Source: Burkholderia seminalis DSM 23518 (GTDB lineage Bacteria > Pseudomonadota > Gammaproteobacteria > Burkholderiales > Burkholderiaceae). From it: a DNA stretch of 64,000 nt. The position numbers and the translations under genes were made by a program. The stretch is taken from assembly GCF_902832885.1 (NCBI RefSeq), contig NZ_CADFDK010000001.1, forward strand, positions 1,240,001-1,304,000. Reading direction: 5' to 3'. Under the pieces are notes generated by a model. It was not told where the DNA came from and searched no databases. It saw only the letters and a list, made by a program, of their open reading frames with translations. Numbering within the stretch: position 1 is the stretch's first letter; every line of letters starts with the position of its first letter. Positions 1 to 8,530 of this stretch are shown here, piece after piece.

Positions 1-1313
1 CGCTGCTCGGCGATTCGAGCGCCGACCTGTACAAGTGGGGGCCGATCCTGACCGAGGCGCTGCAGAAGCGCCCCGAGCTGACCGACGTGAACTCCGACCA
101 GCAGCAAGGCGGTCTCGAGGCGATGGTGACGATCGACCGCGCGACGGCCGCGCGCTTCGGCATCAAGCCCGCGCAGATCGACAACACGCTGTACGACGCG
201 TTCGGCCAGCGCCAGGTCTCGACGATCTACAACCCGCTGAACCAGTACCACGTCGTGATGGAAGTCGCGCCGAAATACTGGCAAAGCCCGGAGATGCTGA
301 ACCAGGTGTGGATCAGCACGTCGGGCGGCAGCGCGAACGGCTCGCAGACCACCAACGCGGCCGCCGGCACCTATGTCGCGACGTCGGCCGGCACGTCGAG
401 CGCCGGGACGGCCACGCAGAGCGCCGCGGCGATCGCGTCCGATTCCGCGCGCAACCAGGCGCTCAACTCGATCGCCGCGAGCGGCAAGTCGAGCGCGTCG
501 TCGGGTGCGTCGGTGTCGACGTCGAAGTCGACGATGATCCCGCTGTCGGCGATCGCGACGTTCGGGCCGAGCACGACGCCGCTGTCGGTCAACCACCAGG
601 GATTGTTCGTCGCGACGACGATCTCGTTCAACCTGCCGCCGGGCGTGTCGCTGTCGCAGGCGACCCAGGTGATCTACCAGACCATGGCGCAGGTCGGCGT
701 CCCGCCGACGATCGTCGGCAGTTTCCAGGGCACCGCGCAGGCGTTCCAGCAGTCGATGAACGACCAGCCGATCCTGATCCTCGCCGCGCTGCTGGCCGTC
801 TACATCGTGCTCGGGATCCTGTACGAGAGCTACATCCACCCGATCACGATCCTGTCGACACTGCCGTCGGCCGGCGTCGGCGCGCTGCTCGCGCTGCTGC
901 TGTTCAAGACCGAGTTCAGCATCATCGCGCTGATCGGCGTGATCCTGCTGATCGGCATCGTGAAGAAGAACGCGATCATGATGGTCGACTTCGCGATCGA
1001 CCAGACGCGCAACAACAAGAAGTCGTCGTTCGACGCGATCCACGAGGCGTGCCTGCTGCGCTTCCGCCCGATCATGATGACGACGATGGCCGCGCTCCTC
1101 GGCGCACTGCCGCTCGCGTTCGGCAGCGGCGACGGCGCCGAGCTGCGCGCGCCGCTCGGGATCGCGATCGCCGGCGGCCTGATCGTGTCGCAGGTGCTGA
1201 CGCTCTATACGACGCCGGTCGTCTACCTGTACATGGACCGGTTCCGCGTGTGGGGAGAGAAACGCCGCAATCGCCGCGGCAATTCGGGCGGGCCGGCGGT
1301 GGCCGGCGAATGA
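1..1313 (+). CDS. RND multidrug efflux transporter, MdtB/MdtC-like (3' part)
   Basis: C-terminal 436 residues of an inner-membrane resistance-nodulation-division pump; the reading frame is open to the window edge, so the start lies upstream. [18 protein letters not shown] and [10 protein letters not shown] resemble MdtB/MdtC rather than AcrB. The last third holds the membrane helices, including a [20 protein letters not shown] stretch typical of the family. Such pumps export drugs by proton antiport with a periplasmic adaptor and an outer-membrane channel. Odd point: about 71 Ser/Ala/Thr/Gly-rich residues (321-533) interrupt the porter domain just before MIPLSA, where E. coli MdtB/C have only a short loop. 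Which of MdtB or MdtC it matches best cannot be settled by eye. Confidence 0.9.
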   Translation, partial: LLGDSSADLYKWGPILTEALQKRPELTDVNSDQQQGGLEAMVTIDRATAARFGIKPAQIDNTLYDAFGQRQVSTIYNPLNQYHVVMEVAPKYWQSPEMLNQVWISTSGGSANGSQTTNAAAGTYVATSAGTSSAGTATQSAAAIASDSARNQALNSIAASGKSSASSGASVSTSKSTMIPLSAIATFGPSTTPLSVNHQGLFVATTISFNLPPGVSLSQATQVIYQTMAQVGVPPTIVGSFQGTAQAFQQSMNDQPILILAALLAVYIVLGILYESYIHPITILSTLPSAGVGALLALLLFKTEFSIIALIGVILLIGIVKKNAIMMVDFAIDQTRNNKKSSFDAIHEACLLRFRPIMMTTMAALLGALPLAFGSGDGAELRAPLGIAIAGGLIVSQVLTLYTTPVVYLYMDRFRVWGEKRRNRRGNSGGPAVAGE

Positions 1314-1340
1314 CGGGAAGCGGCGGCCCGACTGAGCCGA

Positions 1341-1374
1341 CCCCAAGGGTTGGAGTGGTGTCCAACTCCTGGGG
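1341..1374. terminator. Imperfect 14-bp hairpin after the efflux gene
   Basis: CCCCAAGGGTTGGA and TCCAACTCCTGGGG pair with two mismatches around a 6-nt loop, 28 bp after the RND stop codon. No T-run follows directly, but a T7 run lies about 20 bp further on. It could be a terminator or an operator for the next gene. Confidence 0.35.
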
Positions 1375-1472
1375 GCAATTCAGGCAGGCGGCCGTTTTTT
1401 TGCCCTTGAACCCGGGCGGCGATCGGCTATCGTGAGTCCATGCCTACCGCGAGCCCTTCGCCGGAACCCGCC

Positions 1473-1856
1473 ATGAACGTCCAGCTCAATCACACGATCG
1501 TCTGGTGCAGCGACAAGCATGCGTCGAGCCGCTTCCTGACCGAACTCCTGGAATTGCCGCCGCCGACGCCGTTCGGCGCGATGCGGGTCGTCGCGCTCGA
1601 CAACGGCGTGTCGCTCGATTTCTACGAACAGGCGGGGGAAATCAGGTCGCAGCACTATGCGTTCCTGCTCGACGAAGCCGGCTTCGATCGCGTGCTGGCG
1701 CGCATCCGCGCGCGCGGGCTCGCGCACTGGGCCGATCCCGCGAAGCGGCAACCCGACGACATCTACCGCCACAACGGCGGGCGCGGCGTGTACTTCGACG
1801 ACCCGGACGGCCACTTCCTCGAAGTGATGACGCGTCCGTATGTGCTGAACGGCTAG
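1473..1856 (+). CDS. VOC (glyoxalase/bleomycin resistance) family protein
   Basis: Small single-domain vicinal oxygen chelate protein of 127 residues from ATG 1473. The start MNVQLNHTIVWCSDK matches the usual beginning of this subfamily, so I prefer it to the in-frame ATG at 1440; neither has a clear ribosome site. Visible features are the first beta strand with its His (LNHTIVW), LDNGVSLDFYEQ, and the C-terminal GVYFDDPDGHFLEVMTRPY, where the late Glu is the expected metal ligand. The family includes dioxygenases, isomerases and antibiotic-binding proteins. The substrate cannot be inferred. It stands alone between the efflux gene and a convergent gene. Confidence 0.8.
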   Translation: MNVQLNHTIVWCSDKHASSRFLTELLELPPPTPFGAMRVVALDNGVSLDFYEQAGEIRSQHYAFLLDEAGFDRVLARIRARGLAHWADPAKRQPDDIYRHNGGRGVYFDDPDGHFLEVMTRPYVLNG

Positions 1857-1902
1857 CGCAGCCGCGCCGGCATTGCGCCGGCCGGTATCGTTCGGCGCGG
1901 AT

Positions 1903-1922
1903 GCCGTCCCGCTTCGGACGGC
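1903..1922. terminator. Short hairpin between convergent genes
   Basis: GCCGTCC and GGACGGC form a perfect 7-bp stem around CGCTTC, between the VOC gene and the converging NYN gene. There is no T-run, so terminator function is uncertain. Confidence 0.35.
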
Positions 1923-1938
1923 ACCCGGACGCCTGCCG

Positions 1939-3405
1939 TTACTCGGCCGCCGTCGTCTTGCGCGGACGACGTGCGCGCGGTGCCGCCTTGCGGGCCGGCT
2001 TTTTCTTGGCAGCGGCCGGTGCGTCGGCATGCGCTTCGAGCGGCGCCGCCTCATGCGACGGCTGGGCGGCAGTCCCGTCGCCGCCGGCATCGCCGGCCGC
2101 CGGCTCGGCACGCGTCACGGCGGCATGCCGTTCGTCGCCCTGCTCCGCGTCGTCGGCATGCCTGCCGTGCGCGTGCTGGTCGCCGCCGTGCTTCGCCTCA
2201 CCGTGGGCGTCGTCGGTCTTCCCGGCCGCATGATGGCCGGCGCCCTTCGCGGCGGCACCCTTCTTCGCGCCCGTCTTCTTCGCCGCGCTCTTGCGCGCAC
2301 GCTTGCGGCCGTCCTTCGCCTCGCCCGGTGCGTCGACCGCCTCCGCCGCTTCAGCCGTTTCAGCCGGTGGCGTCACCGACCCAGCCTCGACGAACTCGGC
2401 GACGTCCGCCGCTTCCGCTTCGGCCTGCTCGCTTTCGTGCGCCACCGCTTCGGCCCGCTGCCCGCGACGTTGCGCATTGCGCCCGGCCCGCGCCGGTTCG
2501 GCCGCGCGCGCACCGTGGTGGTGGGCGCCGCCGTGCGCGCTGCCGTCCCCGCCCGCCGCGACATGCTCCATGGCCGCCGGCTGGCGGGCCCGCGACACGA
2601 ACGCGCCCGACTTGTCGTCGCGCCCCACTTCCAGCAGGCCGCGCGCCTGCGCTTCGTCGAGCAGGTTGCCGAACGCGCGGAACCCGTAGTACGACTCGTT
2701 GAAATCCGGCTTGCGGCGCTTGATCGCGCTCTTGAGCACCGACGCCCAGATCTTGCCGACGTCGTCGCGCTCCGACGCGAGCGCATCGAACGTCTCGACC
2801 GCCAGCGCGATCGCCTCGGCCTTGCGGGCATCCATGTCGTGCTTGCGCGAGGCCGGCTCGTCAGGCCGCCTCGCGCCGCCGTTGCCGGCACGCTGCTGCT
2901 GTTCGCGCTTCGCGAGCGTGCGCTGCTGCTCGCGCACCAGATCGTCGTAGAAGATGAATTCGTCGCAGTTCGCGACCAGCAGGTCCGACGTCGATTTCTT
3001 CACGCCGACGCCGATCACCTTCTTCGCGTTCTCGCGCAGCTTCGACACGAGCGGCGAGAAGTCGGAATCGCCGCTGATGATCACGAACGTATCGACGTGC
3101 GACTTCGTGTAGCAGAGATCGAGCGCATCGACGACGAGCCGGATGTCGGCCGAATTCTTGCCCGACTGGCGCACGTGCGGAATCTCGATCAGCTCGAAGC
3201 TCGCCTCGTGCATCGACGCCTTGAAGCCCTTGTAGCGATCCCAGTCGCAATAGGCCTTCTTCACGACGATGCTGCCTTTCAGCAGCAGGCGCTCCAGCAC
3301 GGGCTTGATGTCAAATTTCTCGTACTTCGCGTCGCGCACGCCGAGCGCGACGTTCTCGAAGTCGCAGAACACGGCCATGCTGACGTTGTCCAGGGGTAAT
3401 GCCAT
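1939..3405 (-). CDS. NYN-domain putative RNase with OST-HTH domain and basic His/Lys-rich tail
   Basis: 488 residues. Residues about 8-160 form a NYN (PIN-like) nuclease fold with the acidic residues of the family: CDFEN (D15, N18), KNSADIRLVVDAL and ISGDSDFSPLV. A linker rich in Gln/Arg leads to an OST-HTH/LOTUS-like domain at about 195-275 (DVGKIWASVLKSAIKRR, FRAFGNLLDEAQ), a module thought to bind RNA. The last 200 residues are low complexity, with histone H1-like KKTGAKKGAAAK segments and many His residues. The start is supported by GGAG 6-9 nt upstream. NYN/LOTUS proteins in bacteria are mostly uncharacterised; RNA cleavage is inferred from family knowledge. It stands alone on its strand. 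Confidence 0.85.
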   Translation of the reverse strand: MALPLDNVSMAVFCDFENVALGVRDAKYEKFDIKPVLERLLLKGSIVVKKAYCDWDRYKGFKASMHEASFELIEIPHVRQSGKNSADIRLVVDALDLCYTKSHVDTFVIISGDSDFSPLVSKLRENAKKVIGVGVKKSTSDLLVANCDEFIFYDDLVREQQRTLAKREQQQRAGNGGARRPDEPASRKHDMDARKAEAIALAVETFDALASERDDVGKIWASVLKSAIKRRKPDFNESYYGFRAFGNLLDEAQARGLLEVGRDDKSGAFVSRARQPAAMEHVAAGGDGSAHGGAHHHGARAAEPARAGRNAQRRGQRAEAVAHESEQAEAEAADVAEFVEAGSVTPPAETAEAAEAVDAPGEAKDGRKRARKSAAKKTGAKKGAAAKGAGHHAAGKTDDAHGEAKHGGDQHAHGRHADDAEQGDERHAAVTRAEPAAGDAGGDGTAAQPSHEAAPLEAHADAPAAAKKKPARKAAPRARRPRKTTAAE

Positions 3406-3635
3406 GTGTACTCCAACCGGTGGGCCGGCGCGTTATACGCGTAACGGCGAAAAAACCATCGCGCACATGATAGCCGGTCGGCGCGTCATTACCGCATCCG
3501 TGTGAACGAATGAACGCCCGACGCCGGTACGCCCCTTAATACGCGCCCGCCGGCGGGGCAAATCGACATTACACTTGAGTTATCGGTCGTCCGCCCCTAT
3601 CTGGACGGAAGACGCATCGAGCAAGGAGCGGTTTC

Positions 3636-4265
3636 ATGACGACGAAGGTACTGCTGATTGGTGCGACCGGCCGGACGGGCCAGGCCTGCGCGGATCTGCT
3701 GCTCAAGCAGCCGGAGTTCGAGGTCACGGCGCTCGTGCGCCGGCACGGCTATGCGCTGGCGGGCGCACGGGTCGTCGAGGCCGATCTGACGAACGATTTC
3801 TCGCACGCGTTCCAGGGCATCACGCACGTGATCTACGCGGCCGGCTCGGCCGAATCGGAGGGCGCGGCCGAAGAGGAACAGGTCGACCGCGACGCGGTGG
3901 CCCGCGCGGCCGAATACACGCTCGCCTTCAACGCGCAGAAGCTCGTCGTGATCAGCTCGCTTTCGGCGTACCGGCCCGAACAGGCGCCGGACGCGCTGCG
4001 CCATTATTCGCAGATGAAGCGCGAGGGCGACGACCGCGTGATCGCGTCGGGTGTCGACTACGTGATCCTGCGCCCGGGCCCGCTCACCGACGATCCGGGC
4101 GTCGGCAAGATCGCGCTGACCGACGCCTGGCTCGACCCCGCGCCGCCCGTGTCGCGCCAGGACGTCGCATGGGCCGCGATCGAGGCGATCAAGCTCGGCA
4201 TCTCGCGCAAGATCGTCGGCTTCGTCGGCGGCAGCGTGCCGATCGAGCAGGCCTTGCGCGCGTGA
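3636..4265 (+). CDS. NAD(P)-binding atypical short-chain dehydrogenase
   Basis: 209 residues with an N-terminal Rossmann nucleotide-binding motif (LLIGATGRTGQ), as in the NmrA/SDR_a5-type group. HVIYAAGSAES and VVISSLSAYRPEQ follow in the usual order, and DYVILRPGPLTDDPG is the conserved C-terminal segment. The canonical YxxxK pair is not obvious, so it may be a redox sensor or epimerase-like enzyme rather than a classical dehydrogenase. AAGGAG at 3623-3628 fixes the start. It is a single-gene unit ending in a hairpin terminator. Confidence 0.85.
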   Translation: MTTKVLLIGATGRTGQACADLLLKQPEFEVTALVRRHGYALAGARVVEADLTNDFSHAFQGITHVIYAAGSAESEGAAEEEQVDRDAVARAAEYTLAFNAQKLVVISSLSAYRPEQAPDALRHYSQMKREGDDRVIASGVDYVILRPGPLTDDPGVGKIALTDAWLDPAPPVSRQDVAWAAIEAIKLGISRKIVGFVGGSVPIEQALRA

Positions 4266-4311
4266 CGGCCCGCTGCGCGCCGCCGCCCGGCGGCGCGTGT
4301 TGTCGTGCCCG

Positions 4312-4334
4312 CGGCCCGCACGGCGGGCCGTTTT
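4312..4334 (+). terminator. Rho-independent terminator
   Basis: CGGCCCGC and GCGGGCCG pair perfectly around ACG and are followed by TTTT, about 50 bp after the NAD(P)-binding protein gene. Confidence 0.6.
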
Positions 4335-4352
4335 CGTGCCAGGCGCGGCCGC

Positions 4353-4901
4353 TTACGGCTTCGGATGCGCGTCGGCCCACGCCTTCACGGCGGCGAGCGT
4401 GTTCTCGACGTGCTTGTCGGGCGACAGGCTCGTGTATTCGTAGAGCACCTTCCCTTCCGGCGAGATCACGTAGGACACGCGGTTCGCGCGGTCGAGCGCC
4501 GGCAGCTTCGCATCGCATTCCCGGATGATCTTCGCGTCCGGATCGGCCGCGACCGGGAACTTGCTGCGGCACTCGCTCACCGAGAATTTCGTCAGCGTGT
4601 CGATATTGTCCGCCGATACGCCGATCACCGTCGCGCCGTAAGCCTTGTAACGGTCGACCGCATCGGCAAACGCATGCGCCTCGATCGTGCAGCCCTTCGT
4701 GAACGCCGCCGGGTAGAAATACAGCACCACCGGCCCCTGCTTCAGCGCGCCGGCGAGCGAGTACGTGTAAGTCTTGCCGCCCAGCGACGCCTGCGTCGTG
4801 AAATCCGGCGCCGCAGCGCCCGGCTTCAATTCCGCCTGCGCCATCAGCGCATGGCCGGCCACCAGCGCCGCCACGGCGCCCAGCAACAGTTTTCGCTTCA
4901 T
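4353..4901 (-). CDS. Exported peroxiredoxin (AhpC/TSA, BCP-like)
   Basis: 182 residues starting MKRKLLLGAVAALVAG, a Sec signal peptide with an AQA-like cleavage region. The mature part has the thioredoxin fold of thiol peroxidases: FYPAAFTKGCTIEA carries the peroxidatic Cys in a P-x3-T-x2-C arrangement, and a second Cys in SVSECRSKFP may resolve it. It should reduce hydroperoxides in the periplasm. I chose the ATG at 4901 over the in-frame ATG at 4913 because AGGA lies 6 nt before it, inside the longer version. It converges on the preceding gene. Confidence 0.87.
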   Translation of the reverse strand: MKRKLLLGAVAALVAGHALMAQAELKPGAAAPDFTTQASLGGKTYTYSLAGALKQGPVVLYFYPAAFTKGCTIEAHAFADAVDRYKAYGATVIGVSADNIDTLTKFSVSECRSKFPVAADPDAKIIRECDAKLPALDRANRVSYVISPEGKVLYEYTSLSPDKHVENTLAAVKAWADAHPKP

Positions 4902-5086
4902 CTGCGTCCTCATTTCTTATAAAGTCAGCCTCGATACAGGCCACGCCGGCGTTCGCCTGTCGAACATCCGGGATGCGATCCGGGCCGGCGGCCGCGCCAT
5001 CCGCGGCCGGCCCGTTAAAGATTCCGCACAATCTGCCGTTATTCCTTGCGGACAACCAGTTCCAGCCCTTCACGTCAGCGAGAAAC

Positions 5087-6922
5087 ATGGAAGCCAACAG
5101 GAAACAGACGTCACGCAAGGGCTCCTGGCGCAGCGCCTTGCATACGCTGCGCCGCTTCGCCTGGTCGGGCGGCGCGCTGATGCCGGCGCGCGCCGGCGCG
5201 CCGCGCCGCGACGACTCCGTGCGCAACTGGCTGGAACAGACGGTCGGCACGGTGGATTTCCTCGCCCATGTCGACCGCGAGCTGCGCTTTCTGTACGTGT
5301 CCGACGCGAGCCTGCGCTTCATCGGCTACCACCGCGACTACCTGCACACGCTGACGCTGCGCGACCTGATCGCCGAACAGGATACCTCGGCGCTCGAAGG
5401 CCTGCTTGCGCGCGCCGCGCGTTCCGGCCAGGTCGAGAAGGCGACGATGTGCATCGTCAAGTCGCTCACCTACCCGCTGGACGTCGAGGTCCGTGCGTTC
5501 AAGAGCCGCCATCACGGCGTCGACGGTTTCGCGATCGCGGCATTCGACGTGTCGTCGTGGCGCGCGCTCGAGGCGAAGCTGACGTATGAAATGCACCATG
5601 ACCCGATGACGGGGCTCGACAACCTGTCCGCGCTCGTGCCGGCGCTGATGCGTGCGCAGCAGACCGCCGACGAGGACGGCACCTGCGCGGCGCTGCTGCT
5701 GCTCGACCTCGACGACTACCAGCGGATCAACCGCGCGCTCGGCTACGACGCGGGCGACACGTTGCTGCGCGAGACCGCGCAGCGGCTGAAGGCGCTCGTC
5801 ACGCCGAACGAGCGGCTCGCGCGCGTCGCGAGCGACAAGTTCGCGATCGTGCTCGGCGCCTCGGACCGCTCGCAGGCGAGTCACGCCGCCGACGCGCTCG
5901 CGCGCCGGCTGCAGGCCGCGGTGCGCGAGCCCTACGTGTACCAGGGGCAGACCGTGCACCTGTCCGCGAGCATCGGCATCGCGCTCTACCCGGACGAACG
6001 TGCCGCGCCGCATCGCGCGCAGCATCACAGCCCGCTGCTGCGCCGCGCCGACCATGCGCTCGCGCAGGCGAAGGCATCGGGCGGCAACGCGCTTGCGTTC
6101 CATGCGCCGGTCGACGATCCGGCCGACGCCGAACGGCTGAAGCTCGAGGCCGACCTGTACGACGGCGTGCGCAACGGCGAGTTCTCGCTCCACTTCCAGC
6201 CGATCACGCACAGCCAGTCGGGCGCGGTGGTCGGCGTCGAGGCGCTGATCCGCTGGCGCCATCCGGTACACGGCCTCGTGCCGCCGGCGACCTTCATTCC
6301 GCTCGCCGAATCGATCGGCCTGATCAACTACCTCGGCAACTGGGTGCTCAAGGCCGCGTGCATGCAGCTCGTCGCATGGGACAGCCAGGGGCTTGCGCTG
6401 CAGTACGTGGCGGTCAACGTGTCGCCGCAGCAGTTCCGCGACCCGCGCTTCACGCAGAGCGTGCGCGAGGCGATCGCGCTGACGGGCATCGACCCGCGCC
6501 GCATCGTGCTCGAAATCACCGAAAGCCTGCTGATGCACGATCCCGCGCATGCGAAAGTGCTGCTCGAGGAGCTGACCGATCTCGGCATCCGCTTCGCGAT
6601 CGACGATTTCGGCACCGGCTATTCGAGCCTCGCGTACCTGCAGCGCTTCCCGCTCGCGAAGCTGAAGATCGACCGCAGTTTCGTCGAGAACCTGCTGACG
6701 TCGCGCAACGACCGCGCGATCGTGTCGGCGGTGGTCGGCCTCGCGCAGACGCTCGATCTCGAACTCGTCGCCGAAGGCGTCGAGACCGAGGCGCAGCGCG
6801 CACTGCTGACGGAGATGGGCTGCAATCACATCCAGGGCTGGCTCGTCTGCCAGGCGCTGCCGTCCGAGGAGCTCGCGCGGCGCTTCGAGGCGCAGCAGCT
6901 GCACCTGCACGCCGCCGCCTGA
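5087..6922 (+). CDS. PAS-GGDEF-EAL protein, probable c-di-GMP phosphodiesterase
   Basis: 611 residues from ATG 5087; an in-frame ATG at 4973 would add 38 residues of unlikely composition. Order: a basic N-terminus, a PAS domain at about 45-165 (VDFLAHVDRELRFLYVSDAS), a GGDEF domain at about 170-335, and an EAL domain at about 345-600. The cyclase signature is degenerate: ASDKF at 248-252 replaces GGDEF, so synthesis of c-di-GMP is unlikely. The EAL side looks complete: EALIRW at 385-390, EITESLL, IDDFGTGYSS with D506/D507, KIDRSF and VAEGVET. It should hydrolyse c-di-GMP, perhaps tuned by the PAS and GGDEF parts. The HDOD gene follows after 27 nt. Confidence 0.92.
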   Translation: MEANRKQTSRKGSWRSALHTLRRFAWSGGALMPARAGAPRRDDSVRNWLEQTVGTVDFLAHVDRELRFLYVSDASLRFIGYHRDYLHTLTLRDLIAEQDTSALEGLLARAARSGQVEKATMCIVKSLTYPLDVEVRAFKSRHHGVDGFAIAAFDVSSWRALEAKLTYEMHHDPMTGLDNLSALVPALMRAQQTADEDGTCAALLLLDLDDYQRINRALGYDAGDTLLRETAQRLKALVTPNERLARVASDKFAIVLGASDRSQASHAADALARRLQAAVREPYVYQGQTVHLSASIGIALYPDERAAPHRAQHHSPLLRRADHALAQAKASGGNALAFHAPVDDPADAERLKLEADLYDGVRNGEFSLHFQPITHSQSGAVVGVEALIRWRHPVHGLVPPATFIPLAESIGLINYLGNWVLKAACMQLVAWDSQGLALQYVAVNVSPQQFRDPRFTQSVREAIALTGIDPRRIVLEITESLLMHDPAHAKVLLEELTDLGIRFAIDDFGTGYSSLAYLQRFPLAKLKIDRSFVENLLTSRNDRAIVSAVVGLAQTLDLELVAEGVETEAQRALLTEMGCNHIQGWLVCQALPSEELARRFEAQQLHLHAAA

Positions 6923-6949
6923 CGCGCGCGGCGAACCGGACAGATCCGT

Positions 6950-8440
6950 ATGTCAATCACCGAACACCTGCCCCGCACCGCTTTGCTGGACAAGCTGTGG
7001 GCCCGGATGAGCGAACGGGGCGATTTCCCGCTGCTGTCGGAATCGCTGCGCGCGACGATGGCCGCGATGAAGAACGACGACCTCGACTTCACCGCACTCG
7101 TGCGCGTCGTGCTGTCGGACTTCGCGCTCACGCAGAAAGTGCTGCGGCTCGCGAACTCCGCGATGTACATGGCGTTCGGCGGCAACATCACGACCGTGAC
7201 GCGCGCGCTGATGGTGCTCGGCATGGACGCCGTCGGCCATCTGGTCGTCGGGCTGAAGCTCGTCGACCATTTCCACCACAGCACGCCGCGGCGCATCGAC
7301 GCGAAGCTCGAGCTGAACCGCGCGCTGCTGTCCGGCTGCGTCGCGCGCAAGCTCACCGAGCGCGCCGACCTGCGCGCGGGCGAGGAAGCCGTCGTCTGCA
7401 CGCTGATGCGCCAGGTCGGCAAGCTGCTCGTGGTCTGCTATCTCGACAGCGAATGGGACAAGATCCGCCGCCGCGCGGCCGAGATGCACGTCGACGAATC
7501 GGCCGCCTGCGTCGAGGTGCTCGGCGTCGGTTTCGACGAGATCGGGCTCGAGGCGGCGGCACGCTGGCGGCTGCCCGACATGATCCGCGACGGCATCGCC
7601 GACCACCACCACCACGTGAACCGCGTCGACGCGTTCGGCCGCGAACTCGCGGCCGACGAGGACATGATCGAACGCGTGAACTGGCTGCGGGCGGTGAGCC
7701 GCTGCTCGGCCGACGTCGCGAGTGCGCTCGCGATGCCCGATGGTCCGCAGCGCGACGCGCACATCGCGGCGCTCGCGCAGCACTATGCGCCGGCGCTCGA
7801 TACGGAACCCGACGCGCTCGTCGAGATCGCCGACCGGCTCGCGCACGAGGAAGCGAGCGACACCGTGATGCGCGAGATCGTCGAGTTACGCGCGAACGCC
7901 GATGCGATCGCGCGTGCGCAGGCCGAGCCCGAAGCCTGTCTCGAAGCCGGCCTCGCCGACCTGCGCGCGCTGCCGTCCGAGCACGTGCTGACGCCGGTGC
8001 TCGCGCTGGCGTCGGAAAGCCTGCTCGCGAGCCTCGCGTTCACGCGCACCGTCATGTTCGTGCGCCACGACGACGGCACGTTCGCCGCGCGCCTGGGTTT
8101 CGGTCCCGGCGTCGACGCGGCGCTCTACCGGCTGCGCTTTCACGAGCGCTTCGAGCCGGACGTATTCCATCTCGCGATCACCAATTCGGTCGGCATCTTC
8201 ATCGAGCAGGCGCAGGAACCGAAGATGCTCAAGCGCCTGCCCGCGTGGTATCTCGACGTGTTCGACGACACGCGCGCGTTCGTGCTGCTGCCGGTGCGGG
8301 TCGATGCGGCGACGGTCGCGCTGCTGTATGGCGACTGGGCCGGCGCGCAGCCGGCACGCAAGATCTCGCAACAGGAAATGAGCATCCTCAACGAGCTCGC
8401 GCACGAACTGGGGCGGTTCTTCCCCGCGCAGCACGGCTGA
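6950..8440 (+). CDS. HDOD-domain signalling protein
   Basis: 496 residues. The N-terminal 210 residues form an HDOD domain: DFALTQKVLRLANSAMYM, then TTVTRALMVLGMDAV, and helices with IADHHHHVNRVDAFG. HDOD proteins resemble HD phosphohydrolases but lack the full metal site and act in signalling of motility, biofilm and stress. The C-terminal 150 residues may be a GAF-like sensor fold, though this is not certain. It starts 27 nt after the EAL gene on the same strand, so the two are probably co-transcribed and may act in one pathway. A strong terminator follows. Confidence 0.88.
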   Translation: MSITEHLPRTALLDKLWARMSERGDFPLLSESLRATMAAMKNDDLDFTALVRVVLSDFALTQKVLRLANSAMYMAFGGNITTVTRALMVLGMDAVGHLVVGLKLVDHFHHSTPRRIDAKLELNRALLSGCVARKLTERADLRAGEEAVVCTLMRQVGKLLVVCYLDSEWDKIRRRAAEMHVDESAACVEVLGVGFDEIGLEAAARWRLPDMIRDGIADHHHHVNRVDAFGRELAADEDMIERVNWLRAVSRCSADVASALAMPDGPQRDAHIAALAQHYAPALDTEPDALVEIADRLAHEEASDTVMREIVELRANADAIARAQAEPEACLEAGLADLRALPSEHVLTPVLALASESLLASLAFTRTVMFVRHDDGTFAARLGFGPGVDAALYRLRFHERFEPDVFHLAITNSVGIFIEQAQEPKMLKRLPAWYLDVFDDTRAFVLLPVRVDAATVALLYGDWAGAQPARKISQQEMSILNELAHELGRFFPAQHG

Positions 8441-8477
8441 CGGCCGGCCGCCCGCGCGGTTTCCGGTTCCCAAAAGC

Positions 8478-8506
8478 AAACCGGCCGCATCGGCAGCCGG
8501 TTTTTT
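8478..8506. terminator. Bidirectional terminator
   Basis: AAACCGGC and GCCGGTTT pair around a 10-nt loop, with T6 on the plus strand and an A-run on the other side. It can end both the HDOD transcript and the convergent binding-protein transcript. Confidence 0.8.
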
Positions 8507-8530
8507 ACATCGTGCGTTCGAACGAAGCGC

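Noticed and set aside
1873-3399. 508-codon open frame antisense to the NYN gene
   Set aside because: It is rich in Arg/Leu/Val with no recognisable domain and mirrors the real gene on the other strand; high GC makes long antisense frames common.
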